In this document: positions 1 through 8,195 of the stretch, one piece after another
Position numbering within the stretch: position 1 is the stretch's first letter
Layout: each line of letters opens with the position of its first letter
NCBI GenBank assembly: GCA_963728965.1
Contig: CAVSMH010000012.1
Location: 992,001-1,056,000 of the forward strand
From: DASQZT01 sp963728965
Lineage (GTDB): Bacteria > Acidobacteriota > Terriglobia > Bryobacterales > Bryobacteraceae
Length of the DNA stretch: 64,000 nt
Direction of reading: 5' to 3'
Notes under the pieces: model-generated
Database searches by the model: none
What the model saw: only the letters and a program-made list of their open reading frames with translations
Told to the model about the DNA's origin: nothing
Made by a program: the position numbers and the translations under genes

Positions 1-2
1 GC

Positions 3-968
3 GACCCCACGTTCATGGGGACGAAAGTCCTGTTCACCATCCACAACCTCGGCTACCAGGGGCTGTTTCCCAAAGCGCTGCTCGAGGAACTGGCGCTCGA
101 TCCCAAGCTCTATCGGCCCGATGGGCTGGAGTTTTTCGGCCAGATCAGCTTCATCAAATCGGGGATCAGCTTTGCCGACGCCATCTCGACGGTGAGTCCC
201 ACCTATGCGCGGGAAATTCAGACACCGGAGTACGGGTTCGGCCTGGACGGAGCCTTGCGCGCCCGTGCCGATGTGCTCAGCGGAATCCTGAACGGCGTCG
301 ATTACCGCGAATGGAGCCCCGACGTCGACCCGTCGATCCCGGCCCCTTTCTCGCCCGAGGATCTCTCCGGCAAGAGTGTGTGCAAACGGCGCCTGCTGGA
401 GGTTTTCGGGCTTCCGGCGAAGGCCATGGACCGCCCGCTGATCGGCATCGTATCGCGGTTCACGCGTCAGAAAGGGACCGACCTGATTGCCGAAGTCGCC
501 GGCCAGATTGTGGCGGAAGATGTGTACCTGGTGGCGCTGGGCACCGGCGACCCGGAATATGAACAATTTTTCCTGGATATGGCTGCCACCCACCCGGGGC
601 GCATCGCGGTGCGGATCGGCTTCGACAACCAGGCGGCGCACCTGGTGGAGGCGGGGGCCGACCTGTTCCTCATGCCCAGCCACTACGAGCCGTGCGGGTT
701 GAACCAGATTTACAGCCTCCGCTACGGGACGCCGCCCGTGGTTCGCGCCACCGGCGGTCTGGATGATACCATCGATGAGGAAACAGGCTTCAAGTTTGCG
801 GAGTATTCGGGGCAAGCGCTGATGGCGGCGCTCCGGGCAGCTTTGCAGGCGTTCCAGGACAGGGACGGGTGGCGGCAGAGGATGCTCCGCGGCATGGTCA
901 GGGACTTTTCCTGGAAGCGGTCGGCGGAGGCGTATTCGGCGCTCTACCAGCGGCTTCTGGGCCGGTGA
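3..968 (+). CDS. glgA: Glycogen synthase (ADP-glucose type), 5' truncated by window edge
   Basis: This is the C-terminal two thirds (about 321 residues) of a GT5 family glycogen synthase, which transfers glucose from ADP-glucose to a growing alpha-1,4-glucan. The frame is already open at base 3, so the ATG at 15 is internal and the true start, with the KxGGL ADP-binding motif, lies upstream of the window. Seen here are the GTKVLFTIHNLGYQG segment of the N-terminal Rossmann domain, the inter-domain GIVSRFTRQKG segment, and the C-terminal nucleotide-sugar signature YEPCGLNQIYSLRYGT followed by ATGGLDDT. These are diagnostic of bacterial GlgA. It ends in TGA and is followed by a candidate terminator, then thioredoxin. 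No other glycogen genes are visible. Confidence 0.95.
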   Translation, partial: DPTFMGTKVLFTIHNLGYQGLFPKALLEELALDPKLYRPDGLEFFGQISFIKSGISFADAISTVSPTYAREIQTPEYGFGLDGALRARADVLSGILNGVDYREWSPDVDPSIPAPFSPEDLSGKSVCKRRLLEVFGLPAKAMDRPLIGIVSRFTRQKGTDLIAEVAGQIVAEDVYLVALGTGDPEYEQFFLDMAATHPGRIAVRIGFDNQAAHLVEAGADLFLMPSHYEPCGLNQIYSLRYGTPPVVRATGGLDDTIDEETGFKFAEYSGQALMAALRAALQAFQDRDGWRQRMLRGMVRDFSWKRSAEAYSALYQRLLGR

Positions 969-970
969 CG

Positions 971-1036
971 AGGCCGGGATGACGGCCTTGCCGGGCCGCG
1001 CCGCCGTTCGCCGGTGATCCCGGCCTGAATCCTTTT
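971..1036 (+). terminator. Candidate terminator after glgA
   Basis: The ten-base arms AGGCCGGGAT (971-980) and ATCCCGGCCT (1017-1026) are perfectly complementary. The 36-base loop is GC-rich and could itself fold. A short T run follows at 1033-1036. The position directly after the glgA stop supports termination. The T tract is short, so this is a moderate call. Confidence 0.5.
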
Positions 1037-1069
1037 GGCGCGTTCCGATTCTAATATTTAGGAGCAGAC

Positions 1070-1423
1070 ATGGCAGGTCAGAATACACTAACTTTCACCG
1101 ATTCCAGCTTCGATCGTGATGTCCTCCGATCGGAGGTTCCGGTTCTGGTGGATTTCTGGGCCGAATGGTGCGGCCCGTGTCGGCAGATGGCGCCGACGAT
1201 CGATTTGGTAGCGAGCGAGTTCGCCGGGAGAGTGAAAGTCGGCAAGCTGGACGTCGACAGCAACGGCGATACGGCCATGCGCTACAACATCCGCGGCATC
1301 CCGACCCTGTTGTTGTTCAAGGACGGCAATGTGGTGGAGCAGCGCGTGGGAGCGGTCGGCAAATCCGAAGTGATGAAGATGCTCGACCCCCACGTAAAGG
1401 TGCTCGACCCCCGGATGAAGTAA
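1070..1423 (+). CDS. trxA: Thioredoxin
   Basis: This 117-residue protein is a single-domain thioredoxin, a cytoplasmic dithiol oxidoreductase that reduces protein disulfides. The active site WCGPC has cysteines at residues 34 and 37, and the cis-proline lies in RGIPTLLLF at residue 78. Length and fold pattern are normal for the family, and no signal peptide is present. The ATG is preceded by TAGGAG at a good distance, which supports this start. It is separated from glgA by a candidate terminator and is followed by its own hairpin, so it is probably transcribed alone. Confidence 0.96.
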   Translation: MAGQNTLTFTDSSFDRDVLRSEVPVLVDFWAEWCGPCRQMAPTIDLVASEFAGRVKVGKLDVDSNGDTAMRYNIRGIPTLLLFKDGNVVEQRVGAVGKSEVMKMLDPHVKVLDPRMK

Positions 1424-1450
1424 CGAGCCGAACCACCTCCAGAATTTACG

Positions 1451-1487
1451 GCCGGAGTGCCTCGCGGGCTCCGGCTTTCTCTTGTTT
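1451..1487 (+). terminator. Rho-independent terminator of trxA
   Basis: The arms GCCGGAG (1451-1457) and CTCCGGC (1469-1475) form a compact stem. A T-rich tail TTTCTCTTGTTT runs from 1476 to 1487. It lies between the trxA stop and the converging dksA-like gene. On the opposite strand there is no T run, so it acts mainly for trxA. Confidence 0.75.
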
Positions 1488-1493
1488 CCCCGC

Positions 1494-1898
1494 CTATCTC
1501 ACACCGGCAGGGGCATAAATTCGTCCCATTTTCGATTCCCGGTCCAACGGGGCTCCTACTGAATCCTGGCATTTGATGCAGTACCGGGCCCACGATACGG
1601 CGCGAAGCCGCTTGGGGGCAATCGGCTCTTCGCAGCTCAGGCAATAGCCGTAATCGCCCGCCTCGAGGCGGTCGAGCGCCTCTTCGATGAGCCGCAACTG
1701 GCTGTAATCCATGCTGTTGAGGTGTAGCGAGACGAACTCGTCGTGGGAGATCTGCGCCTGGTCTTCTTCCGCTACACGTCCCATTCGGGCTATGGTGTCG
1801 AACTTGACTCCCAACGCGGTGAGAACCTGGGCCCGCTTTTCGAGCAGCATCCCCCGATAGTCCGGATTGGCTTCCTGAGGGGTGGTCCGTTTCTTCAT
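1494..1898 (-). CDS. DksA/TraR family C4 zinc-finger protein
   Basis: This 134-residue protein belongs to the DksA/TraR family, small proteins that bind the RNA polymerase secondary channel and tune transcription. A coiled-coil-forming N-terminal part (about residues 15-80) precedes a four-cysteine zinc finger with cysteines at 86, 89, 107 and 110 (YCLSC ... YCIKC). An acidic stretch EEDQAQISHDE sits where DksA has its coiled-coil tip. Whether it acts with ppGpp like true DksA cannot be told from sequence, because the family also holds many regulators of unknown partner. It converges with trxA. Its promoter should lie in the 1899-2202 spacer. Confidence 0.88.
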   Translation of the reverse strand: MKKRTTPQEANPDYRGMLLEKRAQVLTALGVKFDTIARMGRVAEEDQAQISHDEFVSLHLNSMDYSQLRLIEEALDRLEAGDYGYCLSCEEPIAPKRLRAVSWARYCIKCQDSVGAPLDRESKMGRIYAPAGVR

Positions 1899-2202
1899 GA
1901 TCCCTCCCGTACGTGGGACAACCTAATGGTCGCCCGGGCTGTTCCGAATTCTCTACAAAACAGCGAACCGGCCCAAGTTCCCTCAGGACGCGTTAGACCG
2001 GCAGTCCTATAAGTACCGATACCGCGCCGATCCGCCCCGGGGCCAGAGTACCCCGCGACTGGCCACCCAAGCCATTTATTTCGTTGGCAGTTAACCATCG
2101 AAAACCGATCTGCGCCAGTTAGTAGTACTGGGCTTGACCACCTAATCCTATAGGAGTTCCGTTACTTTCCGAATCGCCTTTCTTATCGTTAGACTCGGGT
2201 TT
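1899..2202. other. Intergenic region between divergent dksA-like and PEP-CTERM genes
   Basis: This 304-base spacer lies between two divergent genes and must hold both promoters. It is less GC-rich than its surroundings. A TTGACC hexamer at 2134-2139 could be a -35 box for the rightward gene, but no good -10 box sits at the expected spacing. I see no credible coding frame or RNA gene. Confidence 0.5.
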
Positions 2203-2976
2203 GTGAAGGCAATTACAAATCTCATATCTAACAAACTACTCCTCGTGGGACTGCTGCTGCTGTGCTGCACCCTGGGCTCTGCTGCTACGATTGTCGTAAC
2301 TGACGTGGACCGGAACCGGGGGGAGTCGATCTGGCTGAACGAAAAGGGCACCAACGTCTCCGCCTACTTCGCCGGGGTGCTCCTGATCTCGTTGACGGAG
2401 AATGGCAGCACGGTCAATCGGGACACACTCTGCGTGGATCTGTTTACCGATATCATGGTGAGCCAGACCTACGGGAGTACGGTAATCCATCCCTACGAGG
2501 TATCGGGTAAGGACTTAGGGAGGGTGTCCTGGCTGGTGGATAATGCGTTGCTGCCGGCGCAGAGCGACTATTCTTCAGCGCTTCCATCGGATTACTGGGT
2601 CACTTCAGCGGCTGCGGGAGCCGGGATTCAACTCGCCATCTGGGACATCGTTCACGACCACGGCGATGGCTTGTATGCCGGAAGCGTGCAGGCGGCGGTG
2701 GGGTCCGGGAACCAGGTGACGGACAGCGGAGTGGTGACGGCAGCGGAGTATTACTTGGCGGAAAGCTACGGCAAAACGTCGAGCCTAGCCTTTGTTTACA
2801 ACAACGTGGATCTTGGAAGCCATCTGGCCGCCCAGATGTTGGCGGGGCCGAAATTCGAGGACGGAGGGCCGAGTCCGAATCCCGAGCCTTCGACGCTGGT
2901 GATGGTGGGCGCTGCCCTGGTGGTGGTGGGCCGCATGGCACGACGGGGAAAACGCATCACTCCGGCGGCAAAATAA
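2203..2976 (+). CDS. PEP-CTERM sorting-signal protein
   Basis: This 257-residue exported protein starts with a signal peptide (LLVGLLLLCCTLGSAA) and ends with a PEP-CTERM tail: PEPSTLVMVGAALVVVGRM followed by the basic cluster ARRGKR. In this family the tail is recognised by an exosortase (EpsH type) and the protein is anchored or released at the surface, often with exopolysaccharide. The body has a tryptophan-rich central segment (residues about 130-160) typical of acidobacterial PEP-CTERM proteins of unknown role. The start is GTG. No exosortase gene is in the window. Its 3' end overlaps the converging DUF3106 gene by 20 bases. Confidence 0.85.
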   Translation: MKAITNLISNKLLLVGLLLLCCTLGSAATIVVTDVDRNRGESIWLNEKGTNVSAYFAGVLLISLTENGSTVNRDTLCVDLFTDIMVSQTYGSTVIHPYEVSGKDLGRVSWLVDNALLPAQSDYSSALPSDYWVTSAAAGAGIQLAIWDIVHDHGDGLYAGSVQAAVGSGNQVTDSGVVTAAEYYLAESYGKTSSLAFVYNNVDLGSHLAAQMLAGPKFEDGGPSPNPEPSTLVMVGAALVVVGRMARRGKRITPAAK

Positions 2977-3544
2977 TCTCCGACAGGTCTAGCACGATCT
3001 TCTGTTCTGACTCCGAAAACCGGCTCTTGAACCGATCGCTGTTCAGCACCTCGGTGCGTTGCTCCTCGGGCATCGTTTGGAGTCGTCGAAACGCCTGGTT
3101 GACGGCCTGCCGGCGTTTCGGGGGGAGGGAGCGCAGGGCACGGACGGACTGCTGGACTTCCCGGCGGCGCTCAGGCGGCAGGCTGTCCCAGCGATCCTGC
3201 CGTTCGAGCACGATTTCCTGCTGCGGTTTGGGAAGATGATCGTACCAGGCGAGAAGCTGGCGGGCGCGCTGCCGCTGGGCGGGAGGGAGTTTCTCGAGCA
3301 CCCGGTCGCGCTGGTCGGGATTAGCGCGGAACAGGCGAGCCACGGGATTGGCGGGGTTAGTAAAGCGCGGTCCCGCCCTGGGTGCAGCGCCGGTCCGCGG
3401 TGCGCCCCCGGCCCGCGGCCCGCCTCCCGGCCGGAGCCCGGATCCGGACTTCCTGGCGGCGGGAGGCCTCCCGCCGCGCTGTTCGGCGTGGCCGAAAAGG
3501 ACTGCGACCAGCACCAGCCCGGCGATTCGGAACGTTGGCATCAT
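2957..3544 (-). CDS. DUF3106 family exported protein
   Basis: This 195-residue protein has a short signal peptide, a low-complexity Gly/Pro/Arg/Ala linker (residues about 22-60), and then a charged helical domain with repeated LPPxxR units (LPPAQRQRAR, LPPERRREV, LPPKRRQAV). These match the DUF3106 family, periplasmic proteins of unknown function. It lies 15 bases downstream of the anti-sigma gene on the same strand, so it is probably the third gene of the sigma/anti-sigma operon. Such proteins often accompany ECF sigma pairs in Acidobacteria (inference). They may be accessory envelope-stress factors. Confidence 0.75.
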   Translation of the reverse strand: MMPTFRIAGLVLVAVLFGHAEQRGGRPPAARKSGSGLRPGGGPRAGGAPRTGAAPRAGPRFTNPANPVARLFRANPDQRDRVLEKLPPAQRQRARQLLAWYDHLPKPQQEIVLERQDRWDSLPPERRREVQQSVRALRSLPPKRRQAVNQAFRRLQTMPEEQRTEVLNSDRFKSRFSESEQKIVLDLSEIILPPE

Positions 3545-3559
3545 CGTCTTCGATTCGAG

Positions 3560-4054
3560 TTACATCTTGGGTTCGGGCATTTCGGCCCGCACCAGCCGGT
3601 TCAGTTCGCGCAGCATCTCCATGTCGTCGAGGGCACGCTCCACCTGGTCGGGAGACGCGGCATCCAGTTCCGAGAGCTTGGGTGGGGGCGCCGGGGGAAG
3701 ACCCGGCGGCGGCTGCGATAAGAGCCCCGCCACGATCACCAACGCGGCGGCCGCCGCAATGGGGATGCCGCGACGGACCAGGAGGGGCCGCAATGGCCGC
3801 GCCAGGTAGTCCCACCACGAGATCCGCTCCTGGATGCGCCGGTACAGCCGCCGATCGAAGCCGGCCGAAACCGGATCCGCCTCCCACCGGTCCAAGGCAT
3901 CCCACACCTTCTTTTGCGCCGCCACCAATTCCCGGCAGCCGGCGCAGTCCCAAAGGTGAGCTTCCACCTGGCTCCTGGCGGCGGAGTCGAGCCGGCCCGC
4001 GCTGTACGCCACCAATCGTTCCACGTGATCCGGGGTTTCGATCGGGCATTCCAT
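3560..4054 (-). CDS. Membrane anti-sigma factor with zinc-binding domain
   Basis: This is the cognate regulator of the upstream ECF sigma factor. The N-terminal cytoplasmic domain carries the ZAS motif H-x3-C-x2-C (HLWDCAGC), followed by a single membrane segment (GIPIAAAAALVIVAGLL) and a proline-rich periplasmic linker ending in a helical tail. I chose the ATG at 4054 (MECPIE) because an AAAGG sequence lies about nine bases upstream. The ATG at 4060 (MFMEC) is possible but too close to that site. Either start lies 14-20 bases beyond the sigma-factor stop, so the two genes overlap and are translationally coupled. Confidence 0.82.
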   Translation of the reverse strand: MECPIETPDHVERLVAYSAGRLDSAARSQVEAHLWDCAGCRELVAAQKKVWDALDRWEADPVSAGFDRRLYRRIQERISWWDYLARPLRPLLVRRGIPIAAAAALVIVAGLLSQPPPGLPPAPPPKLSELDAASPDQVERALDDMEMLRELNRLVRAEMPEPKM

Positions 4055-4073
4055 AAACATTGACCTTTCTTCC

Positions 4074-4682
4074 CTATGCCATATGCGCCAGGCGCGACCG
4101 CAGCGTCTCATAGGCCCGAAACAGCAGGGACTTGATGGCCGATTCAGAGCAGTTCAACACCTTGGCGATTTGCGAGTATTCCATCTCCTCGTACTTGTGC
4201 ATCAAGACCGCCGCGCGCTGCTTCTCCGGCAGCGACGCCACGGCCGCTCGCACTTCCTCGAGCCGGGCCTGGTCGACCAGGTACTCCTCCATGGACGGCC
4301 GCTGGTCGGACACCTGCCGCGCCGGCAATTCCGGTGAGGAGGCATCCAGCCGCTCCTGCGCCCGTTCCTTCCTGCCGTCCCGCAGCGCGTTCAGCGCCAG
4401 GTGGGTCGCGATGCGGAACAGCCAGGTGGTGAATTTGGCGGCGGGTTCGTAGGTGCTGCGTGAACGGTACACGCGCAGAAACACCTCCTGCGCCAGTTCC
4501 TCCGCGATGGCATGATTCTGGACCATTCTATAGAGGAAATGAACCACCGACGAGCGGTGTTTGTCCAATAAGAGACCAAAACTGGCACTGTCGCCCTCTT
4601 TGACACGCAGCATTAACTCCGCATCAAAGTCGATGGCCGCCGTGGCTACCCCCACACTGGTGTGAACCCGATCCAGTCCCAA
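4074..4682 (-). CDS. ECF RNA polymerase sigma factor (RpoE-like)
   Basis: This 202-residue protein is an extracytoplasmic-function sigma factor with only regions sigma-2 and sigma-4. Sigma-2 is visible around AEELAQEVFLRVYR and TTWLFRIATHLALN. Sigma-4 carries the helix-turn-helix YSQIAKVLNCSESAIKSLLFRA near the C-terminus. It should direct RNA polymerase to a small stress or envelope regulon and be held inactive by the anti-sigma factor encoded just downstream. The operon order sigma, anti-sigma, DUF3106 is clear from the overlaps. It starts 15 bases from the 3' end of gpsA on the same strand, so gpsA follows a separate unit upstream. Confidence 0.93.
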   Translation of the reverse strand: MGLDRVHTSVGVATAAIDFDAELMLRVKEGDSASFGLLLDKHRSSVVHFLYRMVQNHAIAEELAQEVFLRVYRSRSTYEPAAKFTTWLFRIATHLALNALRDGRKERAQERLDASSPELPARQVSDQRPSMEEYLVDQARLEEVRAAVASLPEKQRAAVLMHKYEEMEYSQIAKVLNCSESAIKSLLFRAYETLRSRLAHMA

Positions 4683-4697
4683 ACGTTGCTCCGGGGG

Positions 4698-5696
4698 TCA
4701 TTCCCCCTTTAAGGATCGCTCCATCAATCGCCGGACGGCATCGCGGGGGGAAACGCCGTAGTGCAGCATCTCGAACATCTGCTGGGCGATGGGCATTTCG
4801 ACCGAGTGGCGGCGCGCCAGGTCGGTGGCGGCGCGGGTGGTCTTGACGCCCTCTGCGACCATCTTCATGCTGCCGACAATCTCGTCCAGTTTCCGGCCAC
4901 GGGCCAAAGCCACGCCGACGGTGCGGTTCCGGCTGAGCTCGCCGGTGCAGGTCAGCACCAAGTCGCCCAATCCGGCCAGCCCGGAGAGGGTCTGGGGCTT
5001 GCCGCCCATGGCTACGGCGAGCCGGGTCATCTCCGCAAGACCGCGGGTGATCAGGGCGGCCATGGCGTTGTGACCTAAGTGGATGCCATGCAGTACGCCA
5101 GCCCCGATAGCCACCACGTTCTTGATCGAGGCACCAATTTCTACACCAGTAGGATCAGCGCTTGTATAGAGTCGAAAGGTCGGCCCGGAAAACGCTTCCT
5201 GAATGCTCGCATTGAGGGCGCCGTCCGCGGAGGCCACGACCAGCGCAGTGGGTTCAAAGCGTGCCACTTCTTTGGCAAACGTGGGCCCGGAGAGGACGGC
5301 GACGCGGGGGTCCAGGCGCGGCCGAAGCGCCTCCGCAATCACCTGCGACATTCGTAGTAGTGTGCCGTTTTCGAGCCCCTTCGTGGCACTCACGAAGACC
5401 ATCGATTCCCGCACATAGGGCAGCATTTGCTGGTACAGGTGGCGCACCAGGTGGGATGGCATGACGCTCAGGACGATCGCGGCACCCTCGAGCACTATTC
5501 CGAGGTCGCTTGCAACTTCCACATTCGATGGGATTTCATGTCCGGGAAGGTAAATATCGTTCAGCCGGCAGCGGGCCATTCGTTCGCCGAGGTCGCGCTC
5601 ATAGACCCAGAGCGCCAGGGAATCGAACCGGGGCGCCAATACGATGGCCAGTGCCGTTCCCCAGCTTCCGGCACCAATCACGGCCAGCTTCTTCAA
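4698..5696 (-). CDS. gpsA: NAD(P)-dependent glycerol-3-phosphate dehydrogenase
   Basis: GpsA reduces dihydroxyacetone phosphate to sn-glycerol-3-phosphate, the backbone for phospholipids. The 332-residue protein has the N-terminal dinucleotide-binding motif GAGSWGTALA (residues 8-17), the conserved VFVSATKGLE segment, the catalytic lysine in IGASIKNVVAIGAG, and the substrate loop ELSRNRTVG. Length is typical. Its start overlaps the 3' end of plsY by four bases, so the two consecutive steps of phosphatidic acid synthesis are co-expressed. Confidence 0.97.
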   Translation of the reverse strand: MKKLAVIGAGSWGTALAIVLAPRFDSLALWVYERDLGERMARCRLNDIYLPGHEIPSNVEVASDLGIVLEGAAIVLSVMPSHLVRHLYQQMLPYVRESMVFVSATKGLENGTLLRMSQVIAEALRPRLDPRVAVLSGPTFAKEVARFEPTALVVASADGALNASIQEAFSGPTFRLYTSADPTGVEIGASIKNVVAIGAGVLHGIHLGHNAMAALITRGLAEMTRLAVAMGGKPQTLSGLAGLGDLVLTCTGELSRNRTVGVALARGRKLDEIVGSMKMVAEGVKTTRAATDLARRHSVEMPIAQQMFEMLHYGVSPRDAVRRLMERSLKGE

Positions 5697-6298
5697 CGCC
5701 GGCCGCTCCCGAAAGTGAACACGTGCTCCTTACCTTCCCGTAATCGCTGCACGTTACTACTATGTCTGTAGATAATAAACGCGGCAGCGAGGAATGCCGC
5801 CACCACCGCCGGCAGCGGCGGCTTCACGAGCAGCCAGACAGCCAGCGGGAGGCACGCCGCGGCTACGATGGATCCCATGGAGATGTGCCGGGTCCACGCC
5901 ACCACGCCGACAAACACCACCAGGACAGCCAATACGGCCCAAGGTGTCAGCCGCAGAAAAGCGCCCAGAAAACTGGCCACGGCCTTACCGCCCTGAAACC
6001 GCAGGAACACGGGGAAGGCATGTCCCGCCATGACGGCCAACGCCGCGGCGCTGGTCCAGAGCGGGTCTTCGGCGGTCAACCGGCCCGCCATCCAGACCGC
6101 GGCGTATCCTTTTGCAATATCCAACAGCAGGGTGACCACTCCCGCCGCGCGCCCGGTAGTCCGCAGGACATTGGTGGCTCCGATGTTGCCGCTTCCGGCA
6201 GCGCGAATGTCGCCGCCGGTTTTCCACTTCACGAGAAGAAATCCGAAAGGAATCGCGCCCACCAGGTACGCGATAACCAAAACGAGCAGCACGGTCAT
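5693..6298 (-). CDS. plsY: Acyl-phosphate:glycerol-3-phosphate acyltransferase
   Basis: PlsY is the integral membrane enzyme that acylates glycerol-3-phosphate using acyl-phosphate, the first committed step of phospholipid synthesis. The 201-residue protein shows several membrane helices and the three family motifs: GSGNIGATNVLR, GGKAVASFLG, and YRHSSNVQRL near the C-terminus. The last replaces the usual HRxNIxRL with a similar pattern. It lies between thpR and gpsA with one-base and four-base overlaps, so the three genes form one operon. The product of gpsA is the substrate of PlsY. Confidence 0.95.
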   Translation of the reverse strand: MTVLLVLVIAYLVGAIPFGFLLVKWKTGGDIRAAGSGNIGATNVLRTTGRAAGVVTLLLDIAKGYAAVWMAGRLTAEDPLWTSAAALAVMAGHAFPVFLRFQGGKAVASFLGAFLRLTPWAVLAVLVVFVGVVAWTRHISMGSIVAAACLPLAVWLLVKPPLPAVVAAFLAAAFIIYRHSSNVQRLREGKEHVFTFGSGRR

Positions 6299-6846
6299 TA
6301 TTTTGCGAGTGGAAACTCCGCCAGTTTAGTGTACACAGAACCGGTCGGGCGCAATTGGCTTCGATACAGGAAAAAGCTGCGCGCGTCGAAACGGCCGAAA
6401 TCGAGTGGCGGCTGCGCGGCAATGACTTCGCGCAGGCGATCGAGCGGCAGCGGCTCCTTGATCCTTGCCAACGTAAGGTGGGGAGAGAAGGCGCGCCTTT
6501 CGCTGGGGATGCCCAACGCCGCAGTGGCGCGATCCGTATCGGCGGCCAACGCCGCCAAGCCTTGCGCTTCGATGCCGCACCAGAACACGCGGGGCGACCG
6601 CGCATTGGGAAAGAAGCCGACGTCGCGGATGTGAAGCGACAGGGGGTCGCGCGAGGGCAGCAAGCCCAGCGCCGCTTTCAGTTCCTCCAGCCGATCCGAC
6701 GGCCACTCCCCAATGAACTTGGTAGTGATGTGCAGGTTGGCCGGAGGACTCCAGTGGATGCGGGCGTGTGGCCGCAAACGCTCGATCAGCGCTTCGAGAT
6801 GACCCACCACCTCGGCCGGCAAGTCCAACCCGACAAACAGTCGCAT
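6298..6846 (-). CDS. thpR: RNA 2',3'-cyclic phosphodiesterase (LigT/2H family)
   Basis: This 182-residue protein belongs to the 2H phosphoesterase superfamily. ThpR opens 2',3'-cyclic phosphate ends of RNA and can ligate tRNA halves in vitro. Both catalytic HxTx motifs are present: HITT near residue 43 and HLTL near residue 122 (FSPHLTLARI). The MRLFVGLDLP start is typical. It is the first gene of a thpR-plsY-gpsA operon. Its start is 32 bases from the divergent DNA glycosylase gene. Confidence 0.9.
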   Translation of the reverse strand: MRLFVGLDLPAEVVGHLEALIERLRPHARIHWSPPANLHITTKFIGEWPSDRLEELKAALGLLPSRDPLSLHIRDVGFFPNARSPRVFWCGIEAQGLAALAADTDRATAALGIPSERRAFSPHLTLARIKEPLPLDRLREVIAAQPPLDFGRFDARSFFLYRSQLRPTGSVYTKLAEFPLAK

Positions 6847-6878
6847 TAAGATTGTATGGTAACGCCCTTGCGATTACC

Positions 6879-7463
6879 ATGCGCTTCGGCCCGATCCTGA
6901 AACGATCCTTCTACATGCCGCCGGCAGCCGAGGTTGCGCGCGCGCTGCTGGGGAAGGTGATTGTCCACGGACCCACCGCTGGAATCATCACGGAGACAGA
7001 GGCCTACCTGGGCGGCAACGACCTGGCGGCGCACTCGGCGCGGGGCATCACGCCGCGTACCCGTGTGATCTTCGGACCGCCAGGCCACGCCTATGTCTAT
7101 TTCATCTATGGGATGTACGATTGCCTGAACCTGGTATGCGAGCCCGCAGGCAAACCGGGCTGCGTGCTCATCCGGGCACTCCAACCAGTGGCCGGGATCG
7201 GGCTGATGCACGCGCGACGCCCCGCCGCGCGCGCCACGCGGGACCTCGCCTCCGGCCCGGGCAAACTCACCCTGGCCATGGGGATCAGCCGGGTGCAGAA
7301 TGGCGCCGACGTCACGCGCGGCAATTTCGTGGTACGCGAGCCGGGGGAGCGACAGCTCTTCGAGGTCGCCGTCACGCCGCGCATCGGCATTACGCAATGC
7401 GCCGACCTGCCGCTGCGATTTCTGATCCGCGGCAACCCCTTCGTGAGTCGTGGGACCGGCTGA
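6879..7463 (+). CDS. DNA-3-methyladenine glycosylase (AAG/MPG family)
   Basis: This 194-residue protein is an alkyladenine DNA glycosylase of the AAG/MPG fold, which excises alkylated purines in base-excision repair. Seen are ETEAYLGGNDLAAHS, whose glutamate activates the attacking water, the YFIYGMYDCLNLV segment with the intercalating tyrosine region, and the C-terminal RFLIRGNPFVS. The frame is open further upstream, but that part reads through the divergent thpR gene and is not conserved in style, so I use the ATG at 6879. It is one of three DNA-repair genes in the window. Confidence 0.93.
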   Translation: MRFGPILKRSFYMPPAAEVARALLGKVIVHGPTAGIITETEAYLGGNDLAAHSARGITPRTRVIFGPPGHAYVYFIYGMYDCLNLVCEPAGKPGCVLIRALQPVAGIGLMHARRPAARATRDLASGPGKLTLAMGISRVQNGADVTRGNFVVREPGERQLFEVAVTPRIGITQCADLPLRFLIRGNPFVSRGTG

Positions 7464-7478
7464 AGGCCAGTGCGGGCG

Positions 7479-8180
7479 TCAGTTCCTGGAGCCAACCGCT
7501 TCGGTGCGGCCGGCCAGCGGCTGCACCACGCCCGAACCGCACAGCGCCACCCCGGTCTTGGTCAGGGCGGTGAGAAAGTTGGCCAGCAATTGATAGAACA
7601 CCTGCTCGGTGAGCGGCTGTTTCCCGGGAAGCCGGAAGTTCACGGGAAGCTCTTTCGAGATGGCCAGCCGTACGGAGTTGCGCTGTGCCCTGCCACTGCG
7701 GTCGCGCTTGTTGGCCAGGATCATGGGCGTCTGCATGACGATGCCGCTGCGCCCCTCGACATAGAACTGGCAGCGCGAGAACCACCCCAGGTTGGCCGGA
7801 TCGGCGGCATCGAACAGCAGCAGCGGGCCTTCGCGCTCGGGCGTGCTGAGGTCGAGTTGCAGGCCGCGCGGGCCGTCCTTTGCCCTAGTCTCGAATCCCG
7901 CCTGTCGCGCCACTCCGGCGACGATGTCCGGCTGAATCTCGAGATAGATCAATTTGTGTTGCCCCGCCTGCAAGACCTGCATGACCAATCGGCATTGTAG
8001 CGCACCCTCTCCGGGTTCAGCCACGCTCCCAAAGGGGTAGTGCCACACGGAACCTCGCGCCCGAGCATCGTGATGAAACACCCACAAGCCTTCCGGAGCC
8101 ACGTTTTGGCGGTATTCTGCGGCACCAAAAGCGGGGCGTCTAGGGTAGCTGACGGAGACCAACCCGGCTTTGCCGAACAT
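7479..8180 (-). CDS. Unrecognised cytoplasmic protein
   Basis: This 233-residue protein matches no family I recognise. It has no signal peptide or membrane helix. Tracts such as GLWVFHHDARARGSVWHYPFG and GWFSRCQFYVEGRSGIVMQ look folded. Third-position GC is high, as in its neighbours, which supports a real gene. I place the start at the ATG at 8180. An upstream extension of the same frame would run through the divergent gene at 8196. It converges on the DNA glycosylase gene, 15 bases away. It may be a lineage-specific protein. Confidence 0.55.
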   Translation of the reverse strand: MFGKAGLVSVSYPRRPAFGAAEYRQNVAPEGLWVFHHDARARGSVWHYPFGSVAEPGEGALQCRLVMQVLQAGQHKLIYLEIQPDIVAGVARQAGFETRAKDGPRGLQLDLSTPEREGPLLLFDAADPANLGWFSRCQFYVEGRSGIVMQTPMILANKRDRSGRAQRNSVRLAISKELPVNFRLPGKQPLTEQVFYQLLANFLTALTKTGVALCGSGVVQPLAGRTEAVGSRN

Positions 8181-8185
8181 ATAAT
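8180..8185 (+). promoter_or_regulatory. -10 box TATAAT ahead of the 8196 gene
   Basis: A perfect TATAAT lies ten bases before the ATG at 8196. A transcript would start only about three to four bases before the start codon. No good -35 box is visible. It overlaps the start codon of the divergent gene at 8180, so the two genes probably affect each other's expression. Confidence 0.5.
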
Positions 8186-8195
8186 AGGTATCCCC